DNA from: Thermoleophilia bacterium
Lineage (GTDB): Bacteria; Actinomycetota; Thermoleophilia; Miltoncostaeales; Miltoncostaeaceae
Reading direction: 5' to 3'
Assembly: GCA_028285405.1 (NCBI GenBank)
Contig: JANQPH010000004.1
Coordinates: 1 to 64,000 of the forward strand
Length of the DNA stretch: 64,000 bases
This document shows positions 1 through 7,867 of the stretch, piece after piece. The notes beneath the pieces are model-generated. The model made no database searches and was not told where the DNA came from. It saw only the letters and a list, made by a program, of their open reading frames with translations. The first letter of the stretch is position 1, and every line of letters begins with the position of its first letter. A program made the translations under genes and the position numbers.

Positions 1-462
1 CCCGGCCCCGCGCTGGCACCCCCCGCGGACGAAGACCGGGACGTCCGATCCGACCTGGGCCGCGACCCGCTCGAGCCCGTCGGGTCCGAGACCGAGCCCG
101 AGCAGCTCGTCCACGATCCGCAGCGTTGCCGCCGCATCGCTCGATCCACCCCCGAGCCCCGCCTGCGACGGAATCCGCTTGTGGATCTCGACCGCGAGCG
201 GCGGAAGCTCCTCACCGACCTCGGCGCCGAGCGCGTCGAGCGCCTTCCAGGCCAGATTGCGCTGCGCAGGGAGCTCCTCCTCGAACCCCCGATTGGCGAC
301 CGAGCGCCGCTCGGACCGGCGGACCGTGACCTCGTCGCTGAGATCGGCCACCTCGACCATCAGCGACTCGAGATCGTGGTACCCGTCGGCGCGAACCGGA
401 AAGACCCTCAGGGTCAGGTTGAGCTTTGCCGGTGCGGCCTGCATGGCGGACTGCCGCGACAT
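1..462 (-). CDS. ispE: 4-diphosphocytidyl-2-C-methyl-D-erythritol kinase, partial (C-terminus beyond window)
   Basis: GHMP-family kinase of the MEP isoprenoid pathway that phosphorylates CDP-methylerythritol in the cytosol. About 154 residues are visible. The N-terminal substrate region reads PAKLNLTLRV and the glycine-rich GHMP ATP loop reads GLGGGSSDAAATL, both typical of IspE. The start is the ATG at 462-460, whose A is shared with the rsmA stop codon (TGATG), so translation is probably coupled; a second in-frame ATG lies at 444. The gene is the last visible member of the metG-tatD-rsmA-ispE run. The remaining C-terminal half lies left of position 1. The assignment is secure. Confidence 0.93.
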   Translation of the reverse strand, partial: MSRQSAMQAAPAKLNLTLRVFPVRADGYHDLESLMVEVADLSDEVTVRRSERRSVANRGFEEELPAQRNLAWKALDALGAEVGEELPPLAVEIHKRIPSQAGLGGGSSDAAATLRIVDELLGLGLGPDGLERVAAQVGSDVPVFVRGGCQRGAG

Positions 463-1283
463 CACAGTGTTCGTGCGAGCGCGTCGTATTGGCCGGGCGT
501 GATCCGTTCCGGTCGGACGTCTCGGGGAAGCTCGAGTCGCTCGAGCGCGCCCTCGACCCGTCGCTTGTCGTAGCCGGCCCCTGCAAGCGCGTTGGCCGCC
601 GTCTTTCGCCGCGTGCCGAACGCCGAGCGGACGAGGTCGCGCGTCGCCGGATCGGCCCCCGGCCCGGTGCGACCGAAGGTGACCAGCGCCGACTCGACGT
701 GCGGCCTCGGCGTGAAGGCCTCGGGCGGGACGGACCTGCGATGCACGAGCCCGCACGAGAGCGCCAGCAGGACGGTGGGCGCCCCGTACAGACGCGAGCC
801 GGGCTCGGCGAACCAGCGGTCGGCGACCTCGCGCTGGGTCATGACGCTCCACCGATCGACACGCGGGAGTCGCCAGGTCGACTCGACCACGATCGGGGTG
901 GCGATGGAGTACGGCAGGTTGGCGACGAGCTTGGTCGGCGGCGGCGACAGCGCCTCCAGGTCGGTCCTCATCGCGTCCTCGAACCGGATGTCGACCCGGG
1001 AGGCGCCGGCGCCGAGCGCGTCGAGCAGCGCCGGCTCGAGGCGGCGGTCGACCTCGATCGCGTGCACGTGGCGGACCGCCCCGGCCAGGGCCGCCGTGAG
1101 GACGCCGACCCCCGGGCCGACCTCCAGCACGACGTCCTCCCGCGAGACCTCCGCCTCGCGCATGGCGACGTCGACGTAGTTCTCGTCGACCAGGAAGTGC
1201 TGGCCGAGCGAGGTGTCGGGAACCAGCCCGTGCGCCTCGATCAGACGCCGGACGCCGACTCGGCCTGCCGTGCTACCAGCCAA
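462..1283 (-). CDS. rsmA: 16S rRNA (adenine(1518)-N(6)/adenine(1519)-N(6))-dimethyltransferase
   Basis: KsgA-type methyltransferase that dimethylates two adjacent adenosines in the 3' hairpin of 16S rRNA during small-subunit assembly. The 273 residues have normal family length. Visible motifs are GQHFLVD at residues 27-33 (family GQNFL), SAM-binding motif I LEVGPGVGVL near 53-62 and the catalytic NLPY at 122-125. The start is TTG at 1283, overlapping the tatD end by 11 bases; no better start lies between it and the conserved region. It sits between tatD and ispE, the usual actinobacterial order. Confidence 0.95.
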   Translation of the reverse strand: MAGSTAGRVGVRRLIEAHGLVPDTSLGQHFLVDENYVDVAMREAEVSREDVVLEVGPGVGVLTAALAGAVRHVHAIEVDRRLEPALLDALGAGASRVDIRFEDAMRTDLEALSPPPTKLVANLPYSIATPIVVESTWRLPRVDRWSVMTQREVADRWFAEPGSRLYGAPTVLLALSCGLVHRRSVPPEAFTPRPHVESALVTFGRTGPGADPATRDLVRSAFGTRRKTAANALAGAGYDKRRVEGALERLELPRDVRPERITPGQYDALARTL

Positions 1284-1944
1284 AGACCCGTTCCGCGTTG
1301 GCCGTCGTCGTCCGCGCCAGCGCGTCCGGCTCGACGCCGCGCACCCGCGCGATCGCCTCGAGCGTGTGGCGCACGTACGCCGGCCGGTTCGGCCTGCCGC
1401 GCAACGGCACCGGCGTCAGGTACGGGCTGTCGGTCTCGACCAGGAGCCGGTCGTCGGGAACCAGCCGCGCCGCGGCGCGAAGCTCGTCGGCCGTCTTGAA
1501 CGTCACGTTGCCGGCGAAGCTGACGAGCCAGTCCTCGGCGAGCACGTCGTCGATCCGATCCGGCATGCCGAAGCAATGGAGCACGACGGCATGGTCGGCC
1601 GCCTCGGACCGGAGGACGTCGATCGTGTCGGCCGTCGCCTCGCGGGAGTGGACCACGACCGGGAGCCCGACATCGCGGGCGATGGTGATCTGCGCCGAGA
1701 AGGCCCGGCGCTGGGTCGTCCTGTCGCTGAGGTCGCGGTAGTAGTCGAGGCCGCACTCACCGATCCCGACGACCTCGGGCTCGCCGGCGCGCTCGCGGAT
1801 CCAGGCCTCGTCGTCGGGCCCGAACCCGTCCGCGTCGTGGGGATGCACGCCGATGACGGCGCTCACGCCCGCGTGGGCCCGCGCGAGACCGATCACCCGA
1901 TCGCTGGACTCCCGACCGATGCCGATCGCGACGATCCGCTCCAC
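1273..1944 (-). CDS. tatD: TatD-family metal-dependent hydrolase (N-terminus uncertain)
   Basis: TatD-type TIM-barrel DNase. From the first canonical start (GTG at 1944) the protein has 223 residues with GIGECGLDYYRD, HSREA, HCFG and ETDSPYL metal and catalytic segments. However, the sequence just upstream, 2028-1945 on the minus strand, still translates in frame to the family N-terminus beginning TTLVDSHAHLD, whose HxH pair binds metal. No ATG, GTG or TTG precedes it in that frame: the codons run GTA GGG GCG ACG ACG CTC GTC right after the metG stop. Either a non-ATG start such as ACG is used (AGGAG lies 8 bases ahead), or there is a point mutation or sequence error, or the annotated start gives a protein lacking HxH. 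Confidence 0.88.
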   Translation of the reverse strand: MERIVAIGIGRESSDRVIGLARAHAGVSAVIGVHPHDADGFGPDDEAWIRERAGEPEVVGIGECGLDYYRDLSDRTTQRRAFSAQITIARDVGLPVVVHSREATADTIDVLRSEAADHAVVLHCFGMPDRIDDVLAEDWLVSFAGNVTFKTADELRAAARLVPDDRLLVETDSPYLTPVPLRGRPNRPAYVRHTLEAIARVRGVEPDALARTTTANAERVFGW

Positions 1945-2039
1945 GCCGGCCGCCGCGGCCTCGGCGACGAGCTCGTCGGCCGACGCGGCCGCCGATGCGG
2001 AGTCGAGGTGGGCGTGGCTGTCGACGAGCGTCGTCGCCC

Positions 2040-3569
2040 CTACTCCTCGTCCTCGATTCGCGGAAAGAGCGGCCCCGTCGGCGCCACGACCGCATCGGCG
2101 ACGCCGTTGCCCCAGCCGGCCACGTCCATCTCGATGGCCCCTCCGGGCTGCCCGAGCGCCTCGAGGGCCCGGGCCATGGAGCCGGGCATGATCGAGCTCA
2201 GCATCACCGCGACGGCGCGCAGGCCCTCGGCGAGGCTGTACAGCGCCTGGTCAAGCTCGCGAGCGCGATCGGGGTCCTTCGCGAGCGTCCACGGCGCCCG
2301 CTCCTCGACCAGCCGGTTGAGGCGGCGCACCAGGCCCCAGACCACGTCGGCGGCGCGCGTGAGCGCGAGCTGATCCATCTCGCGACAGAACGCCGAGACG
2401 GCCGTCGCGACCTCGCTGGCCAGCTCGTCGTCATCGCCCGGATCGGATGGCACGCGCCCGTCCCGATAGCGCCCGATCATGCTGACGGTCCGGTTCAGCA
2501 GGTTGCCGAGCTCGTTGGCCAGCTCGCCGGTGTAGCGCGCCTCGAACCCCTCGGCGCTGAAGACGCCGTCCTCCCCGAAGCTCACCTCGCGCATCAGGTA
2601 GTACCGCAGCGGGTCGATCCCGTAGCGCTCGATGAAGGGGAACGGATCGATGACGTTGCCGGCGGTCTTGCTCATCTTCTCGCCGCCCTTCAGCACGTAG
2701 CCGTGCACGAAGAGCTGGCGCGGCACCGCCATGCCCGCCGCCATCAGGAGCGCCGGCCAGATCACGGCGTGGAACTTGAGGATGTCCTTGGCCATGACGT
2801 GCAGATCCGCGGGCCAGAACCGCTCGACCAGATCCTCGCCCGGCCGCGCATAGGTGAGGGCGGTGTAGTAGTTGAAGAGCGCGTCCACCCACACGTACAC
2901 GACCTGGTCCGGATCCCACGGGACCGGGACTCCCCAGTCGATCTGGGCACGGGAGATCGAGAGGTCCTCCAGCCCCTCCTCGACCATCCGGCGGGCCTCG
3001 TTGAGGCGGGTCTCGGGGAGCACGAACGGGGCCTCGCTCGCGTACAGGGCCAGCAGCCGGTCCCGGTAGGCCGAGAGGCGAAAGAACCAGTTCTCCTCCT
3101 CGAGCCACTCGACCGGCGTGCGGTGGATCGGGCACATGCGCCCCTCGAGCAGCTCCTCCTCGCGGTAGAAGGCCTCGCACGCGGTGCAGTACCAGCCCCC
3201 GTAGGAGCCCTTGTAGACGTCGCCGCTCTCGTGCAGGCGGGACAGCACCTGCGCGACGACCTGCTCGTGCTCGGCGTCGCTGGTCCGGATGAAGAAGTCG
3301 TTCGAGGCCTCGAGCTCGGTGCCGAGCGCGCGAAACCGCTCCGAGAGGAGGTCCGCGTGCTCCCGCGGGCTCCGCCCGGCCGCCGCGGCCGACTCGGCGA
3401 CCTTGGAGCCGTGCTCGTCGGTGCCGGTCAGAAAGAAGACGTCATCGCCACGCTGGCGCCGGTGGCGCGCGATGACATCGGACATGATCGTGGTGTACGC
3501 GTGCCCGATATGCGGGTCCGCGTTGACGTAGTAGATCGGAGTCGTGAGATAGAAACGCCCGTCGGACAC
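2040..3569 (-). CDS. metG: methionine--tRNA ligase
   Basis: Class I aminoacyl-tRNA synthetase charging tRNA-Met. With the GTG start at 3569 the protein has 509 residues. It carries the HIGH signature in PHIGHAY (residues 20-23), a single zinc knuckle (C128, C131, C146, H149) and the KMSKS loop as KMSKT (298-302), followed by an all-helical anticodon domain. There is no C-terminal tRNA-binding extension, so it is the short form. The start was chosen because the protein begins with the conserved FYLTTPIYYVN strand, and a TAGAAT hexamer lies exactly 7 bases upstream. It is first in the run with tatD, rsmA and ispE. Confidence 0.96.
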   Translation of the reverse strand: MSDGRFYLTTPIYYVNADPHIGHAYTTIMSDVIARHRRQRGDDVFFLTGTDEHGSKVAESAAAAGRSPREHADLLSERFRALGTELEASNDFFIRTSDAEHEQVVAQVLSRLHESGDVYKGSYGGWYCTACEAFYREEELLEGRMCPIHRTPVEWLEEENWFFRLSAYRDRLLALYASEAPFVLPETRLNEARRMVEEGLEDLSISRAQIDWGVPVPWDPDQVVYVWVDALFNYYTALTYARPGEDLVERFWPADLHVMAKDILKFHAVIWPALLMAAGMAVPRQLFVHGYVLKGGEKMSKTAGNVIDPFPFIERYGIDPLRYYLMREVSFGEDGVFSAEGFEARYTGELANELGNLLNRTVSMIGRYRDGRVPSDPGDDDELASEVATAVSAFCREMDQLALTRAADVVWGLVRRLNRLVEERAPWTLAKDPDRARELDQALYSLAEGLRAVAVMLSSIMPGSMARALEALGQPGGAIEMDVAGWGNGVADAVVAPTGPLFPRIEDEE

Positions 3570-3576
3570 CGGCCGG

Positions 3577-3582
3577 ATTCTA
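3577..3582 (-). promoter_or_regulatory. -10 box of metG (leaderless)
   Basis: TAGAAT on the minus strand, 7 bases before the metG GTG, leaves no room for a ribosome binding site. It fits the leaderless pattern seen at many starts in this window. Confidence 0.6.
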
Positions 3583-3596
3583 CGGACCGGCTTCCC

Positions 3597-4100
3597 GTGG
3601 GCATCGCCGCGGCAGTCGGGTGGGTCGCAGAGGCACTGGACGGCGCCGACGTCCGGTGGCTGCTCACCGGCGGTACCGCTCGGGCGCTCGTGGGAGTGCC
3701 CGGCGTGCCGGGCGACCTCGACATCGAGGTCGCCCCCGACGATGTCGAGCGGGCTGCGGACGCGCTCGGCACCACGGCGACGGCCACGATCGCGCGGCGG
3801 ATGCGAAGCGTGCGCGGCCAGACGGCCTGGGGCGGCATCCCGGTCGACCTCTCGGCCGACGTGGTGGTGATCGCGCCGTCCCGGCTCGAGAGCGACTTCG
3901 AGCTGCAGTGGCGCTTTGCGCACCGAACATCGCTCGCGGGGACCCGCCTGCGGCTCGGGCCCGAGGAGGAGCCGCTCGTGCGAGCGGCCGCGGCGGGCGA
4001 CGAGGACCGTCTTCGGCGCCTCGGGCAGGCCGCGATGGAGCGAGGCCTCCGGGCGGACTACCTGCTCTTGCGCCTGTTGCGCTCGAGCGCCGCCTCGTAG
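3597..4100 (+). CDS. nucleotidyltransferase-fold protein, function unknown
   Basis: A 167-residue protein that starts at GTG 3597, divergent from metG with 27 bases between. Residues 20-44 hold the nucleotidyltransferase pattern: GG at 25-26 and a D-x-D pair at 40 and 42 in PGDLDIEV. This is the layout of minimal MNT/AbiEii-like transferases, including antitoxin-type AMP or NMP transferases. No toxin partner (such as HEPN) is visible beside it, so an antitoxin role is not supported. Its 3' end overlaps the rsmI 3' end by 43 bases tail to tail. The function is unassigned. Confidence 0.72.
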   Translation: MGIAAAVGWVAEALDGADVRWLLTGGTARALVGVPGVPGDLDIEVAPDDVERAADALGTTATATIARRMRSVRGQTAWGGIPVDLSADVVVIAPSRLESDFELQWRFAHRTSLAGTRLRLGPEEEPLVRAAAAGDEDRLRRLGQAAMERGLRADYLLLRLLRSSAAS

Positions 4101-4933
4101 GCGGCGTTCCGCCGCGCCAGCCCGAGCTCGGCCGCGACATCGGCAGCTGCACGCGGCCCGAGGCCCGCCCCGAGCAGGACGTCCACCACCGCCCGGGCAT
4201 CGGCATCGTGGGCTTCCTCGCGCTGGCTCGCGCCGATGACCACCGTGACCTCGCCCTTCGGCGCGGTCGCGAAGCGCTGGGCGAGGTCCGCCGCGCTCCC
4301 GCGCGCGATCTCCTCGTGCCGCTTGGTCAGCTCGCGAGCAACGGTCACGCGGCGGCTCGCGTCGCGTTCGGCCAGGTCGGCCAGCAGAGAGGGCAGCCGG
4401 CGCGGGCTCTCGAAGCCGACGACCGCAAGCCGCGCGGCGTCGATGCGATCGAGGAGCTCCGCCCGGTCCTTGCTCCTGCGCGGAAAGAACCCGACGAACG
4501 CCACCGGCGTGTCCGGCTCACCCGCGACCGCGAACGCGGCGGTCAGCGCGCTCGGCCCAGGCACCACCTCGACGGGCAGGCCGGCGTCGAGGACCGCGTC
4601 CACGACCCGCGCGCCCGGATCGCTGATCGCGGGCATCCCCGCGTCGCTGACCAGGGCCACGACGCTTCCGCCGGCGATGCGGCGACGGATGTCCTCGGCC
4701 CGCGCCGCCTCGTTGTGGGCGTGGGCGGGGAGCATGTCGGCCGTGCTTTCGGCGCGGCGCAGCAGCGTCGCGGTCCGCCGAGTGTCCTCGCACGCGACCA
4801 GATCGGCGCCCGCCAGCGCCGCGGCCGCCCGGGGCGAGAGGTCGTCGAGGTTGCCGATCGGCGTGGCGACCACGATCAGCCGTCCGGGCGCTCGCCCGGG
4901 CCCGGCGGCTCCGGCGTGGGGCGGCGCTACCAT
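4058..4933 (-). CDS. rsmI: 16S rRNA (cytidine(1402)-2'-O)-methyltransferase
   Basis: SAM-dependent methyltransferase of the tetrapyrrole-methylase fold that 2'-O-methylates C1402 in the decoding centre. The 291 residues from ATG 4933 match the family. Motifs are VVATPIGNLDD (residues 21-31), CEDTRRT (48-54) and LVSDAGMPAISDPG (94-107). An upstream ATG at 4954 would overlap the divergent LCP gene, so the nearer ATG is preferred. Its tail overlaps the neighbouring nucleotidyltransferase gene by 43 bases. Confidence 0.94.
   Translation of the reverse strand: MVAPPHAGAAGPGRAPGRLIVVATPIGNLDDLSPRAAAALAGADLVACEDTRRTATLLRRAESTADMLPAHAHNEAARAEDIRRRIAGGSVVALVSDAGMPAISDPGARVVDAVLDAGLPVEVVPGPSALTAAFAVAGEPDTPVAFVGFFPRRSKDRAELLDRIDAARLAVVGFESPRRLPSLLADLAERDASRRVTVARELTKRHEEIARGSAADLAQRFATAPKGEVTVVIGASQREEAHDADARAVVDVLLGAGLGPRAAADVAAELGLARRNAAYEAALERNRRKSR
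4928..4933 (+). promoter_or_regulatory. -10 box of the LCP gene (leaderless), over the rsmI start codon
   Basis: TACCAT ends 8 bases before the GTG at 4942. The same bases contain the rsmI ATG on the other strand, so the two divergent transcription starts are packed together. Confidence 0.55.
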
Positions 4934-4941
4934 CGCCGGTC

Positions 4942-6054
4942 GTGCCCACTGCAAAGCGGTACAAGCGGTATCGGGCGCGCGGTGGCGGCGATCTCGAAGA
5001 GCTCGCTCGCATCAACCGGCAGGACGGCGCCAGCCAACGGCGCGGCACGACCCCTCCGCCCTACCCTGCATCCCCGCGCCGCCGGCCGTCGAGCAAGCAG
5101 GAGCCTCCGCCGCGCGCGCCACGCTCGCGGGGCCGCTGGTCGCTGCGCGGGGCCGGGCCGCGCGGATGGGCATGGCGGATCGCCCTCGGCATGCTGGCCC
5201 TGTTCCTGGTCTGGGCCGGCGCCGGGCTGTTCACGCTCCAGCGAGCGGTGTCGGACGCCAACTCGCGCGTGCCGGAGGTCGCGCGGGCGGCGCTGGACGA
5301 GCCGGACGGCGCGATGATCCGCACCCCGACGAACATCCTCCTCGTCGGCAGCGACGCGCGACCCGGCGAGACCCGGAGCCGCGCCGACACGCTGATGGTG
5401 ATGCGCCTCGACCCCGGCGAGGGGAAGATCAAGCTGCTGTCGATCCCCCGCGACTACCGCGTGGAGATCCCGGGGCAGGGCGCGCAGAAGATCAACGCGT
5501 CGTTCTTCTACGCCGGCCAGCGCGGGGCGATCAACGCGGTCAAGCGCCTCACCGGCGTGCCCATCCACCACATCATGGTCGTCAAGTTCAACGGCTTCGG
5601 CACCCTTGTGGACGAGCTGGGCGGCGTGACCGTCGACAATCCGACCGAGCTCGTCAACTGCCCGTACTCCGGGGGCACGACCGTCAGCTTCCCGCAGGGC
5701 GAGGTCGACCTGGACGGCGAGCGGGCGCTCCAGTTCGCCCGGGTGCGCAGGTGCGACAACGACTTCCAGCGGGCGCTGCGTCAGCAGGCGCTGATCTCGG
5801 CGATGAAGGACCAGGTCCTGTCGCTCTCGAGCCTTCCCTTCTCGCCGTGGCGGGCCGCCGCGGTCGTCGACACGATGAACACCGACCTCGGGATGCTCGA
5901 CATGCTCCAGTTCGGCTGGCTGCAGGCCCGCCTCGATCAGGACCCGGAGGATCGGATCCTCCTCACCGGAACGCCGATGAACATCGGCGGACAGTCCTTC
6001 GTCATCGGAGACCCGACCGCCAACGAGCAGCAGATCGCCGAGTTCATGTCGTGA
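4942..6054 (+). CDS. LytR-CpsA-Psr (LCP) family cell-envelope ligase
   Basis: Membrane-anchored phosphotransferase of the LCP family, which moves lipid-linked glycopolymers onto peptidoglycan or acceptor glycans outside the membrane. Of 370 residues, 1-77 are a basic, proline-rich cytoplasmic tail, about 78-99 form one transmembrane helix, and about 130-335 are the LCP domain. Pyrophosphate-contacting motifs are visible: GSDAR at 136-140, RADT at 147-150 and SIPRD at 167-171. A late segment LDGERALQFARVRRCDNDF is also typical. The start is GTG 4942, supported by the leaderless -10. It could serve the polysaccharide locus at the right end of the window, which is inference. Confidence 0.92.
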   Translation: MPTAKRYKRYRARGGGDLEELARINRQDGASQRRGTTPPPYPASPRRRPSSKQEPPPRAPRSRGRWSLRGAGPRGWAWRIALGMLALFLVWAGAGLFTLQRAVSDANSRVPEVARAALDEPDGAMIRTPTNILLVGSDARPGETRSRADTLMVMRLDPGEGKIKLLSIPRDYRVEIPGQGAQKINASFFYAGQRGAINAVKRLTGVPIHHIMVVKFNGFGTLVDELGGVTVDNPTELVNCPYSGGTTVSFPQGEVDLDGERALQFARVRRCDNDFQRALRQQALISAMKDQVLSLSSLPFSPWRAAAVVDTMNTDLGMLDMLQFGWLQARLDQDPEDRILLTGTPMNIGGQSFVIGDPTANEQQIAEFMS

Positions 6055-6094
6055 GCCGGGGACGGGACGTCGGCGCCCCGACCGGCTGACGCGC

Positions 6095-6700
6095 TCAGGC
6101 GGCCACTCCGCCGGCACGCCACACCGCCACCTCGGCCCGGGTCGCCTCGGCCAGCGCTTGCACCGCCTGCGGCCCGAAGCTCGCCTGGACCGCCATGTTC
6201 AGGCCGAACACGGCACCGACGAGGATCTCGGTCCTGGGCGCCACCGACTCGGTGGGGATCTCACCTCGCTCGGCGGCCGTCGCGAGCGCCGCGTGCAATG
6301 CCGAGGCGAGCCGCTGCCGGTAGTCGGCGAGGCGTGCCGCCACCCGCGGGTCGCGGGCCGCGCCCTCGCCCATGAGCCGACCCATCAGGCAGCCGCGGCC
6401 GTCGTCGAGCAGCCACCGCTCGATCCTGGTGAAGAAGGCGTCGATCGCCCCGAGCCCGTCCTCGGCCTCGATCAGCGGCCGAAACAGGCGCTCGTCGAGG
6501 CGCTGCTGGTAGCGCTCGATCGCCGCGTCGGCCAGCTCGGACTTCGACCCGAAGGCGTTGTAGAGACTCGACTGGTTGATGCCGAGCGACGCCTCGAGCT
6601 CGCGGGTCGTCGTCGACTCGTAGCCATGGCGCCAGAACTGGTCCATGGCCTCCTCGAGGACGGCGTCCGTGTCGAACGTGCGTGGCCGGCCGGTTCGCAT
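6095..6700 (-). CDS. TetR/AcrR-family transcriptional repressor
   Basis: A 201-residue DNA-binding regulator. The N-terminal helix-turn-helix spans roughly residues 5-55 (RTFDTDAVLEEAMDQFW, then TTTRELEASLGINQSSLYN and the FGSKSEL turn), followed by a variable ligand-binding domain. The start at ATG 6700 is chosen because HTH homology begins right after it and TACCTT lies 8 bases upstream. It diverges from the osmC-like gene, with a perfect inverted repeat between them, so autoregulation and control of that peroxidase are likely. The ligand is unknown. Confidence 0.92.
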   Translation of the reverse strand: MRTGRPRTFDTDAVLEEAMDQFWRHGYESTTTRELEASLGINQSSLYNAFGSKSELADAAIERYQQRLDERLFRPLIEAEDGLGAIDAFFTRIERWLLDDGRGCLMGRLMGEGAARDPRVAARLADYRQRLASALHAALATAAERGEIPTESVAPRTEILVGAVFGLNMAVQASFGPQAVQALAEATRAEVAVWRAGGVAA

Positions 6701-6708
6701 GTGGCGGG

Positions 6709-6714
6709 AAGGTA
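6709..6714 (-). promoter_or_regulatory. -10 box of the TetR gene (leaderless)
   Basis: TACCTT on the minus strand, 8 bases ahead of the regulator ATG. Confidence 0.5.
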
Positions 6715-6753
6715 GCGTCGAGACCGGCCGTTCGCGAACATCTGGGGCAGTCG

Positions 6754-6782
6754 CTCGAAAAATCGAGTCGTTTCTGTAGCGT
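6754..6782 (+). promoter_or_regulatory. osmC promoter with inverted-repeat operator
   Basis: CTCGA-AAAA-TCGAG, a perfect 5-base inverted repeat at 6754-6767, covers the place of the -35 box for the -10 hexamer TAGCGT at 6777-6782. The operator lies between a TetR-family gene and the OsmC-like gene it faces, the common geometry for a repressor that controls its neighbour. Confidence 0.5.
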
Positions 6783-6818
6783 TCGCTTGAAAAGTCCTGG
6801 AGCCAACTGGAGGCACGA

Positions 6819-7298
6819 ATGCCAGCGTTCGACATCGAGATTCCCGTGCGGATCACCCCGGGCACCAAGAGCCTCGACCGCCAAGCCGAGCTTCCGCCCG
6901 ACGGGCTCGTGCTCGACTTCGGAATGCACGGCGACGTCGCCGACCACTACGGCGCGAAGGCCGTGAACCCGCTCCCGACGACCCTCGACTACCTGACCTC
7001 GTCGATCGCCGGATGCCTGATCGGCACGCTCACGGGGTCGATGCTCCGAGCCAAGATCCCGGTGACGCCGGACAAGGTGACCGGAACCGCGATCGGCCAG
7101 GTCGTGCCCGACGACGACAACGTCCTGCGCCTGCGCAAGGTGACCGTCAACTACGAGGTCGAGCTGGACGAGGAGCACCGCGCGGCCGCCGAGGAGGTCC
7201 ACGCGGCGCACGCGGCGCGCTGCCCCAACGCGCGGAGCGTCTCGCCGTCGATCGAGATCGAGACCAACCTGGAGCTGCTCCAGCCCGCAGCCGCCTAG
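6819..7298 (+). CDS. OsmC/Ohr-family peroxiredoxin
   Basis: Thiol peroxidase of the OsmC superfamily, probably reducing organic or fatty-acid hydroperoxides in the cytosol. The 159 residues are slightly longer than classic OsmC. The peroxidatic Cys is at residue 66 in SSIAGCLIGTL and the resolving Cys at 135 in AARCPNARS, the expected spacing. A GGAGG ribosome site precedes the ATG by 6 bases, unlike many leaderless genes here. It is divergent from the TetR regulator, so induction by hydroperoxide or a related stress signal through it is a reasonable inference. Confidence 0.92.
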   Translation: MPAFDIEIPVRITPGTKSLDRQAELPPDGLVLDFGMHGDVADHYGAKAVNPLPTTLDYLTSSIAGCLIGTLTGSMLRAKIPVTPDKVTGTAIGQVVPDDDNVLRLRKVTVNYEVELDEEHRAAAEEVHAAHAARCPNARSVSPSIEIETNLELLQPAAA

Positions 7299-7317
7299 CG
7301 ACCTGGGCGCAGATTCC

Positions 7318-7344
7318 CCTGTGCGGCGCGGCGCGCCGCACAGG
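7318..7344. terminator. bidirectional hairpin between convergent osmC and fmdB-like genes
   Basis: Perfect 11-base arms (CCTGTGCGGCG and its complement) with a 5-base loop, lying between the two stop codons (7298 and 7351). It has no U-tract, which is common for high-GC Actinobacteria. Confidence 0.7.
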
Positions 7345-7350
7345 CGGACC

Positions 7351-7674
7351 TCAGATCTGGTCGAGCCCCACGGTCTTGCCGGACGACTTCTCGCCGCCCG
7401 ATGAGTCGCCGCCCGAGGTGGCCCCGGCCTTCTCGCCGGCGCCGTCCTTGCCAGCGCCGTCCTTGGCGCCCTCACCGTCACCGCCGCGGCGGCGCGTGCC
7501 GTAGTCGGTGTTGTAGAAGCCCTTCCCCTTGAAGTGGATCGCGGGCGCGAACAGGACGCGGCGCACGTTGTGCCCCCCACAGCTGGGGCACTCCGTGATC
7601 GGGTCGTCGCTCATCCGCTGGAACGCCTCGAAGTGCTCCCCGCAGTCCGGGCACTCGTATTCATAGGTGGGCAA
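7351..7674 (-). CDS. FmdB-family zinc-ribbon protein
   Basis: A 107-residue small protein starting with MPTYEYECPDCG. Two CxxC pairs (C8/C11 and C29/C32) form the FmdB/CxxC_CxxC_SSSS zinc ribbon. The first half is conserved and includes the typical APAIHFKGKGFYNTDY stretch; the second half is a low-complexity Gly/Ala/Lys/Asp tail. The start is TTG at 7674, backed by GGAGAG just upstream and by the universal PTYEYEC beginning. The family is named after a putative amide-metabolism regulator, but its molecular role is not settled. Confidence 0.9.
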   Translation of the reverse strand: MPTYEYECPDCGEHFEAFQRMSDDPITECPSCGGHNVRRVLFAPAIHFKGKGFYNTDYGTRRRGGDGEGAKDGAGKDGAGEKAGATSGGDSSGGEKSSGKTVGLDQI

Positions 7675-7867
7675 AGGTCTCTCCGGTGGCAGCCGCAAGC
7701 GGCGATTCGTGCCGCGCGGTCCCCGCATCATATCGCGCGCCCGGCCCATGCCTGGCACTCGCACCCTTGGTCTGCCAATACCGGCCCCGGAGGTTGGTCG
7801 TTCACCGGTTGGTAGCATTCGTGTTCTCAACGTGTCATCGGCGTCGCATCCGAGGGGGAAAGCGGGG

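Noticed and set aside
1995-3596. A long plus-strand frame running through metG into the nucleotidyltransferase gene
   Set aside because: It is antisense to a solid metG gene. Only its last 504 bases, from GTG 3597, code for a recognisable protein.
3597-4100. A MNT/HEPN or AbiE toxin-antitoxin pair
   Set aside because: The nucleotidyltransferase pattern is present, but neither neighbour (metG, rsmI) is a toxin.
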